Shown piece by piece: positions 1-6,493 of a stretch of 9,913 nt of DNA. The DNA lies in contig JAEWHT010000441.1 in assembly GCA_023387695.1 (NCBI GenBank), positions 1-9,913 on the forward strand. The letters are read 5' to 3'. Positions within the stretch are counted from its first letter, which is position 1. The number at the start of each line of letters is the position of its first letter. This DNA is from Pseudomonadota bacterium. GTDB lineage: Bacteria > Pseudomonadota > Alphaproteobacteria > Rhizobiales > Xanthobacteraceae. The notes beneath the pieces were generated by a model. The model searched no databases, was not told where the DNA came from, and worked only from the letters and a program-made list of their open reading frames with translations. The position numbers and the translations under genes were made by a program.

Positions 1-247
1 CCGCTAGGCTGACGTCTGTATGGGCGAGCGGCACGGTGAGATTGATGACGATCTCGACGTCGTCGCGCTTGAGCAACTGGTCGACCCGCATCGCCGGCAA
101 CCCAAAGGCGGCACCCTGCCGCTCTGCCATGTCGCTGCGCATGTCGGCCAATGCCCTCACCTCCATGACCGGGAAGCGCTGCGCTGCCTTGATATAAGCG
201 GTGCTGATCACACCGCAGCCGATGATTCCGACGCCGACTTTTCTCAT
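1..247 (-). CDS. Gfo/Idh/MocA-family oxidoreductase, N-terminal part (cut by window edge)
   Basis: The first 82 residues of an NAD(P)-dependent dehydrogenase are visible. The protein starts MRKVGVGIIGCGVIS, giving the Rossmann GxxGxG loop at residues 7-12. An acidic residue (D35) at the end of the second strand is where NAD ribose is usually bound. The stretch DDVEIVINLTVP (residues 62-73) followed by H76 is the conserved 'D-x-V-x-I-x-T-P-x-x-x-H' pattern of this family. The ATG at 247 is chosen because GGAG lies at 254-257 with a 6 nt spacer and because it begins directly at the Rossmann strand. The gene follows the second permease by 22 nt on the same strand and is probably its operon partner. 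Members oxidise sugars, inositols or sugar derivatives; the substrate cannot be read from this fragment. The C-terminal substrate domain lies beyond position 1. Confidence 0.88.
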   Translation of the reverse strand, partial: MRKVGVGIIGCGVISTAYIKAAQRFPVMEVRALADMRSDMAERQGAAFGLPAMRVDQLLKRDDVEIVINLTVPLAHTDVSLA

Positions 248-269
248 TTTTGTCTCCGTGAAGTCTCGT

Positions 270-1118
270 TCATCCCTTGACCGCGCCTGCCGTGAGGCCG
301 GCGACAATGTGCTTCTGCGCCAACAGGAACAGAATGATCGTCGGCAGGATGGTGAGTGTGATGAAGGCCAGGATCAGGTGCCATTCGGACGAATATTCGC
401 CCTGGTAGACCATGATGCCGAGCGGCCAGGGATAAAGCGCATCGGTGTTGAGCATCACCAGCGGCAGCAGATAGGCGTTCCAGCTGTTGACGAAGGTAAT
501 GGTGCCGACGGTCGCCAGGATCGGTCGCGACAACGGCAGCGTCACATAGCGAAAGAACTTGATGTAACTGCAGCCGTCGACCAGCGCCGCTTCGAGCAGC
601 TCGTGGGGAATGTCCTTGAAGAAGCGCCGCAGCAGCAGCACGCTCATGGCCAGGCTGAATGCCACCTGCGGCAGGGCGACACCGAAATACGTATCGAGCA
701 GTCCGAGATCGCGCACCTTGATGAACAGCGGCAGCACCGCAGTCGCCGCCGGAAACAGCAGGCCGAGCGTCAGATAGCTGAGCAGCATCGAGCTGCCGAA
801 GAACTTGACATGGGCGAAGGTGAATGCCGCCATCGACGCTGTGATCAGGGTCAACGTCACCGTGAGCGTCGAGATGATCAGCGAGTTGCGCAGGAGTTGC
901 CAGTAGCGCCCCGAGAACAGGATGTCGGCATAATTCTTCCATTCCCAGTGATGGGGCAGACCGAACGGATTGACTCGCAGTTCGCCCAGCGATTTGAAGC
1001 CGCCGAGCAAGGTGGCGAGCAGCGGCACCAGCACGAAGATGGCGACAACAGCGAGGAACGCCGCCTTGAACAGGACGGCGGGATCGAACGGCGCGCGGGT
1101 CACCTCGGCATTATTCAT
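270..1118 (-). CDS. Carbohydrate ABC transporter permease (MalG/UgpE type)
   Basis: A 282-residue inner-membrane subunit of a sugar importer. About six hydrophobic helices are visible, the first at residues 17-37. The cytoplasmic EAA loop that docks on the ATPase is clear: EAALVDG at residues 176-182 followed by F..VTLP up to about 199. The C-terminus (QKHIVAGLTAGAVKG) is the typical ending of MalG/UgpE-like permeases, so the gene is complete. The start is the ATG at 1118, which overlaps the upstream permease stop (TAA at 1111-1113) by 8 nt. No good Shine-Dalgarno sequence is seen, which fits translational coupling. A frame extension to 1151 lies inside the upstream gene and adds non-conserved residues, so it was not used. 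The substrate is presumably a sugar, from the family and the neighbouring dehydrogenases. Confidence 0.95.
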   Translation of the reverse strand: MNNAEVTRAPFDPAVLFKAAFLAVVAIFVLVPLLATLLGGFKSLGELRVNPFGLPHHWEWKNYADILFSGRYWQLLRNSLIISTLTVTLTLITASMAAFTFAHVKFFGSSMLLSYLTLGLLFPAATAVLPLFIKVRDLGLLDTYFGVALPQVAFSLAMSVLLLRRFFKDIPHELLEAALVDGCSYIKFFRYVTLPLSRPILATVGTITFVNSWNAYLLPLVMLNTDALYPWPLGIMVYQGEYSSEWHLILAFITLTILPTIILFLLAQKHIVAGLTAGAVKG

Positions 1119-2058
1119 CGCGCATGAACCATCGCTTGTATGTGAACGCAAAGGTCACGCAGATCACGAACAGGATGACGCCGATGGCGCTGCCATAGCC
1201 GACCCGCATTCGCGAGATGCCGTTGTTGTAGAGGAAGCTCACCATCGTGTTCGAGGAATCGGCCGGCCCCCCGCGGGTCAGCGGCATCACGAGGTCGAAC
1301 AGCTGCAGAGAGCCGACGATGGCGAAGAACACGGAGAGCCGGATGGTCGGATAGAGCAAGGGGATGACGACATGGCGCAGGGATTGCGAGCGCGTGGCGC
1401 CGTCGATCCGCGCCGCTTCGACCAGGCTTTTGTCGAGGCTTTGGAGCGCCGCGATGAACAGCATCATGTGGAAGCCAAAGTACTTCCAGACGATCACGAT
1501 CAGCACCGCGAGCATCGCCGTGTCGGTCGAAGCCAGGAGATACGGCGGCTCGGCACCGAAGGTACGCCAGATCGAGGCGACTAAGCCGTAGTCGCCATCG
1601 TAGACGAAGCTGAAGATCAACCCGGTCGCGATCTCGGCCAGGATGTAGGGCATGAAGAACAGCATGCGCAGCGCCACCGCGCCACGAAACTTCTCGGCCA
1701 GCATCAAGGCCAGCGTGAGCGCGAGCGGCAGCTGGATTGCCAGCGAGACCGCGACGATCAGCCCGTTGTTGCGCAGTGCCAGCCAGAACGCGCGCGTCTC
1801 CAGCACGAAGCGGTAATTGTCGAAGCCGATCCAGTTGGTCGGCTTGCCGAAGCCGTTCCAATTGAAGCCCGAGTACCAAGCCGCCTCGCCGATCGGCAGC
1901 ACCACGAACAACGTGAACAGCAGCAGTGCCGGCGGCAGGAACAGGATCAGGACGGTGAAACGTCCGTCCCAGCTGGGGCCCCGGCTCGCAACCTGCGGGG
2001 CCGTCTCGCCAGCAACGCCCATCGGCGACGCGATCGCGATCCGCCGCGCCACCCTCAA
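1111..2058 (-). CDS. Carbohydrate ABC transporter permease (MalF/UgpA type)
   Basis: A 315-residue inner-membrane partner of the downstream permease. A hydrophilic N-terminal stretch of about 32 residues is followed by a first helix (about 34-57) and five more. The EAA loop is EAARIDG at residues 214-220, continuing to P..YP near 237. The motif LTRGGPADSSNTM near 260-272 is characteristic of UgpA/MalF-like sugar permeases. The frame opens with TTG at 2058, which overlaps the stop of the binding-protein gene as TTGA. GTG at 2052 and ATG at 2022 are in-frame alternatives, and the weakly conserved N-terminus does not decide between them. The tight overlap argues for one transcript and coupled translation with the binding protein. 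The ATPase subunit is not seen in this window and may lie beyond position 1 or be shared. Confidence 0.95.
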   Translation of the reverse strand: MRVARRIAIASPMGVAGETAPQVASRGPSWDGRFTVLILFLPPALLLFTLFVVLPIGEAAWYSGFNWNGFGKPTNWIGFDNYRFVLETRAFWLALRNNGLIVAVSLAIQLPLALTLALMLAEKFRGAVALRMLFFMPYILAEIATGLIFSFVYDGDYGLVASIWRTFGAEPPYLLASTDTAMLAVLIVIVWKYFGFHMMLFIAALQSLDKSLVEAARIDGATRSQSLRHVVIPLLYPTIRLSVFFAIVGSLQLFDLVMPLTRGGPADSSNTMVSFLYNNGISRMRVGYGSAIGVILFVICVTFAFTYKRWFMRDE

Positions 2059-3320
2059 TTGCCCTGCTTGTACGCTGCTTCGATGGCCTTCGCCGCGTCC
2101 TGCGGGCTCATGCTGCCGCCAGCGATCTCTGCCGTGACGTCGTTGACGACGCGGCCGACGGAGGGGCCGAGGCTCTGGTCATAGAAGTTCTGATGATAGT
2201 TGGACTTCGCCAGATTGGCCGCGATCTGCTTCATGAAGGCGCTGTTGAGGCCGGCCTCGCCGCCCTTGACGACGGGAACGATGAAGTTGCCCGCGGCAAG
2301 CCGCGCCTGCACGTCCTTGGAGATGAAGAACTTGAGGAAGTCGGTGGCTTCCTTGGGTGCTCCCTTGGTGATCAGCCAGCCGGTGATGCCGCCGAGCGTG
2401 TCTGACGGCTCGCCCTTGCCGCCGGGTACGACCGGAAAATCGAACCAGCCAAGCTTGTCGTCGCTGAGACCGACCTTGTCGGCGGCGAGCGCGCGCTGGG
2501 TGTGATAAAAGGACGAGATGGCGAGGATCATCGCGGCCTTGCCGTCACCGAAATAGCCGACGGCCTGCGGGTTCTTGGAGCCGAGGAAGCCGTTCTGGAA
2601 CGGCTGCAGATCAACGAGCTGCTTGAACAACTCGCCGGATTTCTGGAAAGTTTCACCGGCGAAGCCGCCGTTTTCACCCTTCAGCGCCGCATCGAACCCG
2701 GCCTTGCCGCCGAGGCGCACTGCGAGATGCGTCCAGTAGAAGTGCAGCGGCCACTTGTCCGCACCGCCGACCACAATCGGCGTAACACCAGCGGCCTTCA
2801 GCGTTTTCACGGCGCCGAGCAGATCGTCCCATGTCTTGATCTTGCTCGCATCGACATTGCCCTTGGCCATCAAATCCTTGTTGTAGAGGAAGCCGACCTG
2901 CGACAGCGAGATCGGAAGTCCAAAGACGTGGCCGTTCTGAGTGAAGGCGGCGAGCGCCGCCGGTGCGATCGTGTCGCTGTAGCCGCCGCTTTTTACAGAA
3001 TCGGTGATGTCTTCCAGCACGCCCGCTTCGATCTGCGTCTTCAGCACCCCGCCGGACCAGCTGTAGATGATATGCGGCCGGTCCTTGGATTGCAGGATGG
3101 TCGGCAGCTTGGCCTTGTAGGCCTCGTTCTCGAGGAACTGCATCTCGATCTTCACGCCGGGATGCGAGGCCTCATAACTGCGCGCGACCTCCTCCCAGAC
3201 CTTCACCTGGGCCGGGTTCACCTCAATATGTAGCCATTTCACGACGGTGTCGGCCGCGGCGACATTGGCGCCAAACAGGCATGCGGCAGCGGCGAGTCCC
3301 AGCTTCCCGAGCAGTCTCAT
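2055..3320 (-). CDS. Sugar ABC transporter substrate-binding protein (UgpB/MalE-like)
   Basis: A 421-residue periplasmic solute-binding protein of the carbohydrate family (COG1653 type). A classical signal peptide covers residues 1-23, with a hydrophobic core from about 7 to 20 and AAA before the predicted cut. C14 is not in a lipobox, so it is probably soluble rather than a lipoprotein. The mature part shows the family layout: VVKWLHIE strand, 'YEASHPGVKIEM', 'LPTILQSKDRPHIIYSW', 'VFGLPISLSQVGFLYNKDL', 'TWDDLL' and a late 'TDFLKFFISKDVQARLA'. These mark a two-lobe fold that closes on a sugar. The ATG at 3320 is chosen because GGAGG at 3326-3330 sits 5 nt away; the in-frame GTG at 3323 would leave only 2 nt. 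It is the first gene of the transporter operon and diverges from the dehydrogenase at 3487. The ligand is not identifiable by eye. Confidence 0.95.
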   Translation of the reverse strand: MRLLGKLGLAAAACLFGANVAAADTVVKWLHIEVNPAQVKVWEEVARSYEASHPGVKIEMQFLENEAYKAKLPTILQSKDRPHIIYSWSGGVLKTQIEAGVLEDITDSVKSGGYSDTIAPAALAAFTQNGHVFGLPISLSQVGFLYNKDLMAKGNVDASKIKTWDDLLGAVKTLKAAGVTPIVVGGADKWPLHFYWTHLAVRLGGKAGFDAALKGENGGFAGETFQKSGELFKQLVDLQPFQNGFLGSKNPQAVGYFGDGKAAMILAISSFYHTQRALAADKVGLSDDKLGWFDFPVVPGGKGEPSDTLGGITGWLITKGAPKEATDFLKFFISKDVQARLAAGNFIVPVVKGGEAGLNSAFMKQIAANLAKSNYHQNFYDQSLGPSVGRVVNDVTAEIAGGSMSPQDAAKAIEAAYKQGN

Positions 3321-3325
3321 CACAT

Positions 3326-3330
3326 CCTCC
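3326..3330 (-). promoter_or_regulatory. Ribosome binding site of the sugar-binding protein gene
   Basis: GGAGG on the minus strand, 5 nt before ATG 3320. It decides between that ATG and an in-frame GTG 3 nt upstream, which would be too close. Confidence 0.8.
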
Positions 3331-3364
3331 CAAACGGCTTTTATTCGTTGGATGCAATCCTGCC

Positions 3365-3392
3365 TTCAGATTTTGAGGTACGCAACTAAAAT
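3365..3392 (+). promoter_or_regulatory. Candidate sigma70-type promoter of the dehydrogenase gene
   Basis: TTCAGA at 3365-3370 (4 of 6 to TTGACA) and TAAAAT at 3387-3392 (5 of 6 to TATAAT) are separated by 16 bp. This lies in the AT-richest part of the divergent spacer, about 95 bp before the dehydrogenase start. Alphaproteobacterial promoters are often weak matches, so this is only a candidate. Confidence 0.35.
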
Positions 3393-3410
3393 TCTGACCT
3401 ATGGACCTCA
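3374..3410. promoter_or_regulatory. Inverted repeat TGAGGT / ACCTCA, possible operator in divergent spacer
   Basis: TGAGGT (3374-3379) and its exact reverse complement ACCTCA (3405-3410) have centres 31 bp apart, about three helical turns. A related TGACCT lies at 3395-3400. The pair brackets the candidate -10 element at 3387-3392. Divergent sugar-uptake and dehydrogenase genes are often controlled by one regulator bound between them, so this could be its site. No regulator gene is in the window. Six-base arms can occur by chance. Confidence 0.3.
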
Positions 3411-3486
3411 CGACAGAGCCGCTATGGTCCGGAAAAGAGTCGGGGCGCGGCCTGTCGCGGCGCCCGCAACAAACTGGGAGGCTCCC

Positions 3487-4245
3487 ATGGCTGCCATCTA
3501 TTCCGACCTCGCCGGCAAGGTCGTGCTCGTCACCGGAGGTGCCGCGGGAATTGGCGCTGCAATCGTGCGGCGGTTTGCGGAGCAGAAATCCAAGGTCGTG
3601 TTCTTCGACATCAAGGTCGACGAGGGCCAACGGCTGGCGCGTGAGCTAGCGGATCAAGGTCTCGCTGCGCATTTCCAGCGCGTCGACCTGACCGACATCC
3701 CGGCCCTGCGTGCTGGCGTCGCGGAAGCGCGGAAGGCACACGGCGCGATCAACATCCTGGTCAACAACGCCGCGCATGACGAACGTCACAAGACCGAGGA
3801 GATGACGCCCGAATATTGGGACGACCGTATCGCCGTGAACCTCAAGCACCAGTTCTTTGCGTCGCAGGCCGTGCTGCCGGACATGAAGGCCGCCAATGCC
3901 GGCGCCATCATCAATTTCGGCTCGGTGTCATGGATCGCCGGACAAGGCGGCATGGCCGCCTACACCGCCAGCAAGTCAGGCGTAATCGGCCTGACGCGCT
4001 CGCTCGCACGTGACTACGGTCCCTACAATATCCGCGTGAACGCGATCGCTCCGGGATGGATCATGACCGAGCGCCAGCTCGAGAAATGGATGACGCCGGC
4101 CGGCGAGGTCGAATTGCAGCAGCGGCAGTGCCTGAAGCGCCGGCTCGTGCCGGACGAGGTCGCGAAGGTTACCCTGTTCCTCGCCTCCGACGAGGCCTCC
4201 GCCTGCACCGCCCAGCATTACATCGTCGATGGTGGCTGGGTCTGA
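3487..4245 (+). CDS. Short-chain dehydrogenase/reductase, XylB-like aldose 1-dehydrogenase candidate
   Basis: A 252-residue classical SDR of normal family length. Visible motifs are the cofactor loop TGGAAGIG (16-23), acidic D41 after strand two (favours NAD over NADP), NNAA (93-96), N118, catalytic S146 within INFGSVSW, Y159-x-x-x-K163 and PGW (189-191). The segments H-DERHK (near 97-102), EYWDDRI.VNL, the late RQ.EKWMTP.GE...QCLKRR (196-219) and the end IVDGGWV resemble, from memory, Caulobacter XylB (xylose 1-dehydrogenase) and related sugar dehydrogenases. A sugar-1-dehydrogenase giving a lactone is therefore the best guess; other sugar alcohol or hydroxyacid activity remains possible. 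The start at 3487 has GGGAGG at 3476-3481 with a 5 nt spacer. An open frame back to 3247 runs into the opposite gene and was not used. It diverges from the sugar transporter operon, which supports sugar catabolism. Confidence 0.93.
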   Translation: MAAIYSDLAGKVVLVTGGAAGIGAAIVRRFAEQKSKVVFFDIKVDEGQRLARELADQGLAAHFQRVDLTDIPALRAGVAEARKAHGAINILVNNAAHDERHKTEEMTPEYWDDRIAVNLKHQFFASQAVLPDMKAANAGAIINFGSVSWIAGQGGMAAYTASKSGVIGLTRSLARDYGPYNIRVNAIAPGWIMTERQLEKWMTPAGEVELQQRQCLKRRLVPDEVAKVTLFLASDEASACTAQHYIVDGGWV

Positions 4246-4271
4246 GACTGGCGTGCTGCCCAGTGCCTCAG
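4242..4271. terminator. Hairpin covering both convergent stop codons, possible bidirectional terminator
   Basis: CTGAGACTGG (4242-4251) can pair with CCAGT and CTCAG (4260-4264, 4267-4271), leaving an 8 nt loop and a GC bulge at 4265-4266. The stem contains the stop of the plus-strand dehydrogenase (4243-4245) and the stop of the minus-strand membrane-protein gene (4268-4270). There is no T-run on either side, so it is not a textbook intrinsic terminator. It could still stop or protect both converging transcripts. Confidence 0.4.
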
Positions 4272-4933
4272 CTCTCCGGCTCAGGCAGTGTGGCCGGCGC
4301 GCTCAGCGGAGCTCCACCCAGCGAAACGGGCCCAAGGGACTTCGGCTGCCGCGACAGCCGCTTGCGGATTTCCAGCCGCTCGCGCGCACGCAATCTCGGG
4401 ATCGAAGAGGTTACGTCCGACGTCATCGTGTTCTGCAGCGACTCGATCTTCGCGATCAGCGTCGAAATCTGCGGCGAGATCTTCTTCACGTCGCTGCGTT
4501 CATCCGTGACGCTCTGCCGGAGAGACAACAGGGTCGAGGAATCCTGCTGATGCAGAGCCGTGTTCTGCTGCAGGGAGGAGTTGATCTCCTGCAGCGCGGC
4601 GGCCTGCTGCTGCTGGATCGACTGAATGTCCTTCAGGGCGGCGACAACAGGATCGGGCGTCTGTGCGACAGCTTCGTGGCTCGGAAACAGCGCAGCCAGG
4701 GTACTGCTGATGTTCGGCGACGGAATCTCGTACGGCGATGTATAGATCGCTGCTGCGCCATTGATCGCCAGGGCGCACATAGCGAACGCCAGCACCGATT
4801 TCCGGCTGGACCGCCTGGCAGGCGCGACAATGTCGGAGGCTTCGGGTTCGGCGTGGGTTTCGGATGCTGCGGCTGCAAGTGCGGCAGCGTCGAGATGCTC
4901 GGCAAAGCCCGGCGTTTCGGATGTCGTGGTCAT
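4268..4933 (-). CDS. Hypothetical single-pass membrane protein with coiled coil
   Basis: A 221-residue protein of no family I recognise. An Ala/Glu-rich hydrophilic N-terminus (1-45, ending in the basic cluster RRSSRK at 41-46) is followed by one hydrophobic helix (about 47-64). The rest is Gln/Ser/Leu-rich with a likely coiled coil at about 97-170 (DIQSIQQQQAAALQEINSSL and following). A basic segment (180-197, with RARERLEIRKRL) precedes a Pro/Ala-rich tail. The layout suggests a short cytoplasmic N-terminus and a long periplasmic coiled coil that oligomerises; this is inference. The ATG at 4933 is preferred because GAGG at 4943-4946 is 9 nt away. ATG 4939 has only a 3 nt spacer, and the extension to 5002 is Arg-rich and looks non-coding. 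The gene stands alone, convergent with the dehydrogenase and 200 bp after the envelope operon on its own strand. Confidence 0.8.
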   Translation of the reverse strand: MTTTSETPGFAEHLDAAALAAAASETHAEPEASDIVAPARRSSRKSVLAFAMCALAINGAAAIYTSPYEIPSPNISSTLAALFPSHEAVAQTPDPVVAALKDIQSIQQQQAAALQEINSSLQQNTALHQQDSSTLLSLRQSVTDERSDVKKISPQISTLIAKIESLQNTMTSDVTSSIPRLRARERLEIRKRLSRQPKSLGPVSLGGAPLSAPATLPEPES

Positions 4934-5017
4934 GCGCATTGACCTCAGAGCAATAGGAGGCCGTCGCCGGAACGCCCTCACGACGCCTCCCTTACGCAGC
5001 ACTCACTTACACAACTG

Positions 5018-5045
5018 ATTAAAATTGTGGGCTTTTTGGATTAAT
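5018..5045 (-). promoter_or_regulatory. AT-rich patch, possible promoter of the coiled-coil membrane protein gene
   Basis: On the minus strand this reads ATTAAT...TTTAAT. TTTAAT (5018-5023) matches the -10 consensus at 5 of 6 positions and lies about 85 bp before the start at 4933. No convincing -35 element is seen; ATTAAT at 5040-5045 has 16 bp spacing but is a weak match. A CACAA/TTGTG inverted repeat (5010-5014, 5025-5029) overlaps it. This is the only AT-rich segment between 4934 and 5133. Confidence 0.22.
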
Positions 5046-5046
5046 T

Positions 5047-5063
5047 CCACGTTAGCGGCGTGG
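5047..5063. other. Small hairpin CCACG / CGTGG
   Basis: A 5 bp perfect stem (5047-5051, 5059-5063) with a 7 nt loop, beside the AT-rich patch and 20 bp from the larger hairpin at 5083-5102. It may be part of a tandem hairpin terminator or mRNA end. Weak on its own. Confidence 0.25.
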
Positions 5064-5082
5064 CCGCCGAGCACGTCCGGCC

Positions 5083-5102
5083 GCTCCGTTCGACTACGGA
5101 GC
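5083..5102 (-). terminator. Perfect 7 bp hairpin downstream of the envelope operon
   Basis: GCTCCGT (5083-5089) and ACGGAGC (5096-5102) form a perfect stem around a 6 nt loop, 31 bp after the stop of the last operon gene (5134). No T-run follows on the minus strand. The arm ACGG can alternatively pair with CCGT at 5107-5110 (TACGG...CCGTA), so two exclusive stems are possible. Most likely it marks the 3' end of the operon transcript. Confidence 0.4.
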
Positions 5103-5133
5103 TTCGCCGTAACCGCGGGCCGAATTGCGCATG

Positions 5134-5592
5134 TCATTTCAGCGAGATGGCGATCGTGCTGAGATTTGCGGCGAGCTCCAAGCCGGCCTTCGGACCTCGC
5201 AGCGTGATGGTGACGCCCTTCTCGTTGCGGAGTTGGACGCCGTTAACGCCGCCAACCAGCGCAAAGCCGCCGCCGACGGAGCTGTAGGTGCCGGCAAAGT
5301 CGCTGACCTCGGAGATGCCCGAGGCCCAGCCGTCGAGGCGGGCGATTGTGGCGCCGGCCGTAATGCCGAAGCTCATGCCGGTGACCTTGAAAGGATAGGT
5401 CTTGCCGCGATAGGTCAACGTTCCGCTGCCGGCACCGCCGCCGACCAGAAGACCGGCCTTGAGGATCTTGACCCGGACCTGACCCGCCGCCTGCGCGAAA
5501 GACGGCGTCGCTGATGCGGCGAGCCCCAGCGCCAGCAGGAGCATCGCAATCCAGCGAACGATACGCGTGCGCCGCTCAGGGCTTTGCGGCAT
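5134..5592 (-). CDS. Small secreted Gly/Val-rich protein, third gene of the envelope operon
   Basis: A 152-residue protein. A basic N-terminus (RRTR) and hydrophobic core (13-28) end in SFA before Q34, a good signal-peptidase I site, so it is probably periplasmic. The mature part is predicted beta-rich and Gly-rich: LLVGGGAGSGTLTYRGK (48-64), a middle segment near 72-105 with TGMSFGITAGATIA, then VGGVNGVQLRN and a repeating hydrophobic ending up to ISLK. The layout loosely recalls SYLF/DUF1134 (EipA-like) envelope proteins, but I cannot assign it to them by eye. The start at 5592 overlaps the DUF2950 gene by 17 nt; GGAAG lies about 7 nt before the ATG, and this start gives a full signal peptide. 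Translational coupling to the DUF2950 gene suggests a shared role. Confidence 0.85.
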   Translation of the reverse strand: MPQSPERRTRIVRWIAMLLLALGLAASATPSFAQAAGQVRVKILKAGLLVGGGAGSGTLTYRGKTYPFKVTGMSFGITAGATIARLDGWASGISEVSDFAGTYSSVGGGFALVGGVNGVQLRNEKGVTITLRGPKAGLELAANLSTIAISLK

Positions 5593-6493
5593 CGACCTTC
5601 TTCCAGGTCTCGTCGGGATCGAACAGCGTGGTGCGCTCGGCGATGAACTCCGTCCGCTTGCCCAGATCCTTCTGGTAGACGGTGCCCGTATGATTGACCA
5701 GGAAGGTCATCACGCCGGAATTGCCGTATTCGGCGGGCCAGGCGATCAGCGCAAAGCCGCCGATCATCTTGCCCTTCACGACATAGTTGAGCGTGCCGCC
5801 GGGCGCGTCCCGGCCCTGCCCCTTGAGGATGTGGAAGTAGTAGCCGTGATAGGGTGTGGGTCCGACGTCGCCGGCCTTGTAGCCTTCCTTCGAGGCCTCG
5901 GCCGCCAGCGCACCGAGCGGGCTCGGATCGCTGTCATCGCGCCAGAACAGACCGTCCTTCTTGCCGGCCGACGAGACGAAGCGCTGGGCATAGACGCCGG
6001 CGCCCTCGCCGCGGTCCTTGTCGGCATATTCGTTCTGCGCATCGACATAGGCGAGCGCAGTCTGGATCGCATCGAGTTCGTTGCGGCCGATGCGCCGGCG
6101 AAGCACCTCGATCCGCCCCTGGTCGGTGTCGAACTCCCAACCGGTCTTGGTATTGACCAGCGGGATCGGGAACGGGAAGTCCTCCGGTCCAAGGATCAAG
6201 GTTGCGGTCTTGTTGCCCTCCGCCTTGATGCTGTGCTTGGCGTCGTACATTGACGAGAAGCGCGCGCGGATGTCGTTGTCGGCGACCTCGTCACCCGATG
6301 AGACGATGTCTTCGGCGGCTCTGCCCAGAACTTTCAGGACGTCTTTCGGACCAGCCTTGACTGCCGCGGCGAGTGCGGCGGCCGCATCCTCCGGCGACTT
6401 GTAGGATTCCTGCGCGCACAACGGCGAGACGAACAGTGCAAGCGCGGCGATGCCGGGCAGGATCGCACGATGGAACGATTTCATGCCGCTCAT
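5576..6493 (-). CDS. DUF2950 family exported protein
   Basis: A 305-residue protein with a signal peptide (hydrophobic core 11-24, LCA before Q28), hence periplasmic or surface. The C-terminal half carries the pattern I associate with DUF2950: GYYFHILKGQG, then PGGTLNYVV.GKMIGGFALIAWP, AEYGNSGVMTFLVNH and VYQKDLG. The N-terminal half contains 'SPEDAAAALAAAVKAG' and 'FPFPIPLV....GWEFD', also common in this family. The length is normal and the function unknown. The start at 6493 overlaps the DUF3300 stop as ATGA. On the minus strand GGAGGTGAT (6497-6505), a nine-base match to the ribosomal anti-Shine-Dalgarno sequence, lies 4 nt from it (7 nt from its GGAGG core). Those bases are also the last codons of the upstream gene. 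DUF2950 next to DUF3300 is a recurring pair in Proteobacteria (from memory), which supports a joint function. Confidence 0.93.
   Translation of the reverse strand: MSGMKSFHRAILPGIAALALFVSPLCAQESYKSPEDAAAALAAAVKAGPKDVLKVLGRAAEDIVSSGDEVADNDIRARFSSMYDAKHSIKAEGNKTATLILGPEDFPFPIPLVNTKTGWEFDTDQGRIEVLRRRIGRNELDAIQTALAYVDAQNEYADKDRGEGAGVYAQRFVSSAGKKDGLFWRDDSDPSPLGALAAEASKEGYKAGDVGPTPYHGYYFHILKGQGRDAPGGTLNYVVKGKMIGGFALIAWPAEYGNSGVMTFLVNHTGTVYQKDLGKRTEFIAERTTLFDPDETWKKVDAAKP

Noticed and set aside
201..1127. A 308-codon plus-strand open frame opposite the second permease
   Set aside because: The product is Arg/Gln/Glu/His-rich with no domain pattern. It is a typical GC-rich shadow of a membrane-protein gene, and the EAA motif supports the minus strand.
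2502..3233. A 243-codon plus-strand open frame opposite the sugar-binding protein
   Set aside because: It is antisense to a complete, recognisable binding protein; no ribosome site or family pattern was seen.
3279..3287. Cysteine in the signal peptide of the sugar-binding protein as a lipobox
   Set aside because: The residues before it are AAA rather than L-A/S-G/A, and a normal signal-peptidase I site follows, so a lipoprotein is unlikely.
3247..3486. An 80-codon N-terminal extension of the short-chain dehydrogenase
   Set aside because: It overlaps the opposite gene and the promoter region, is not SDR-like, and the internal ATG at 3487 has a good ribosome site right before the Rossmann fold.
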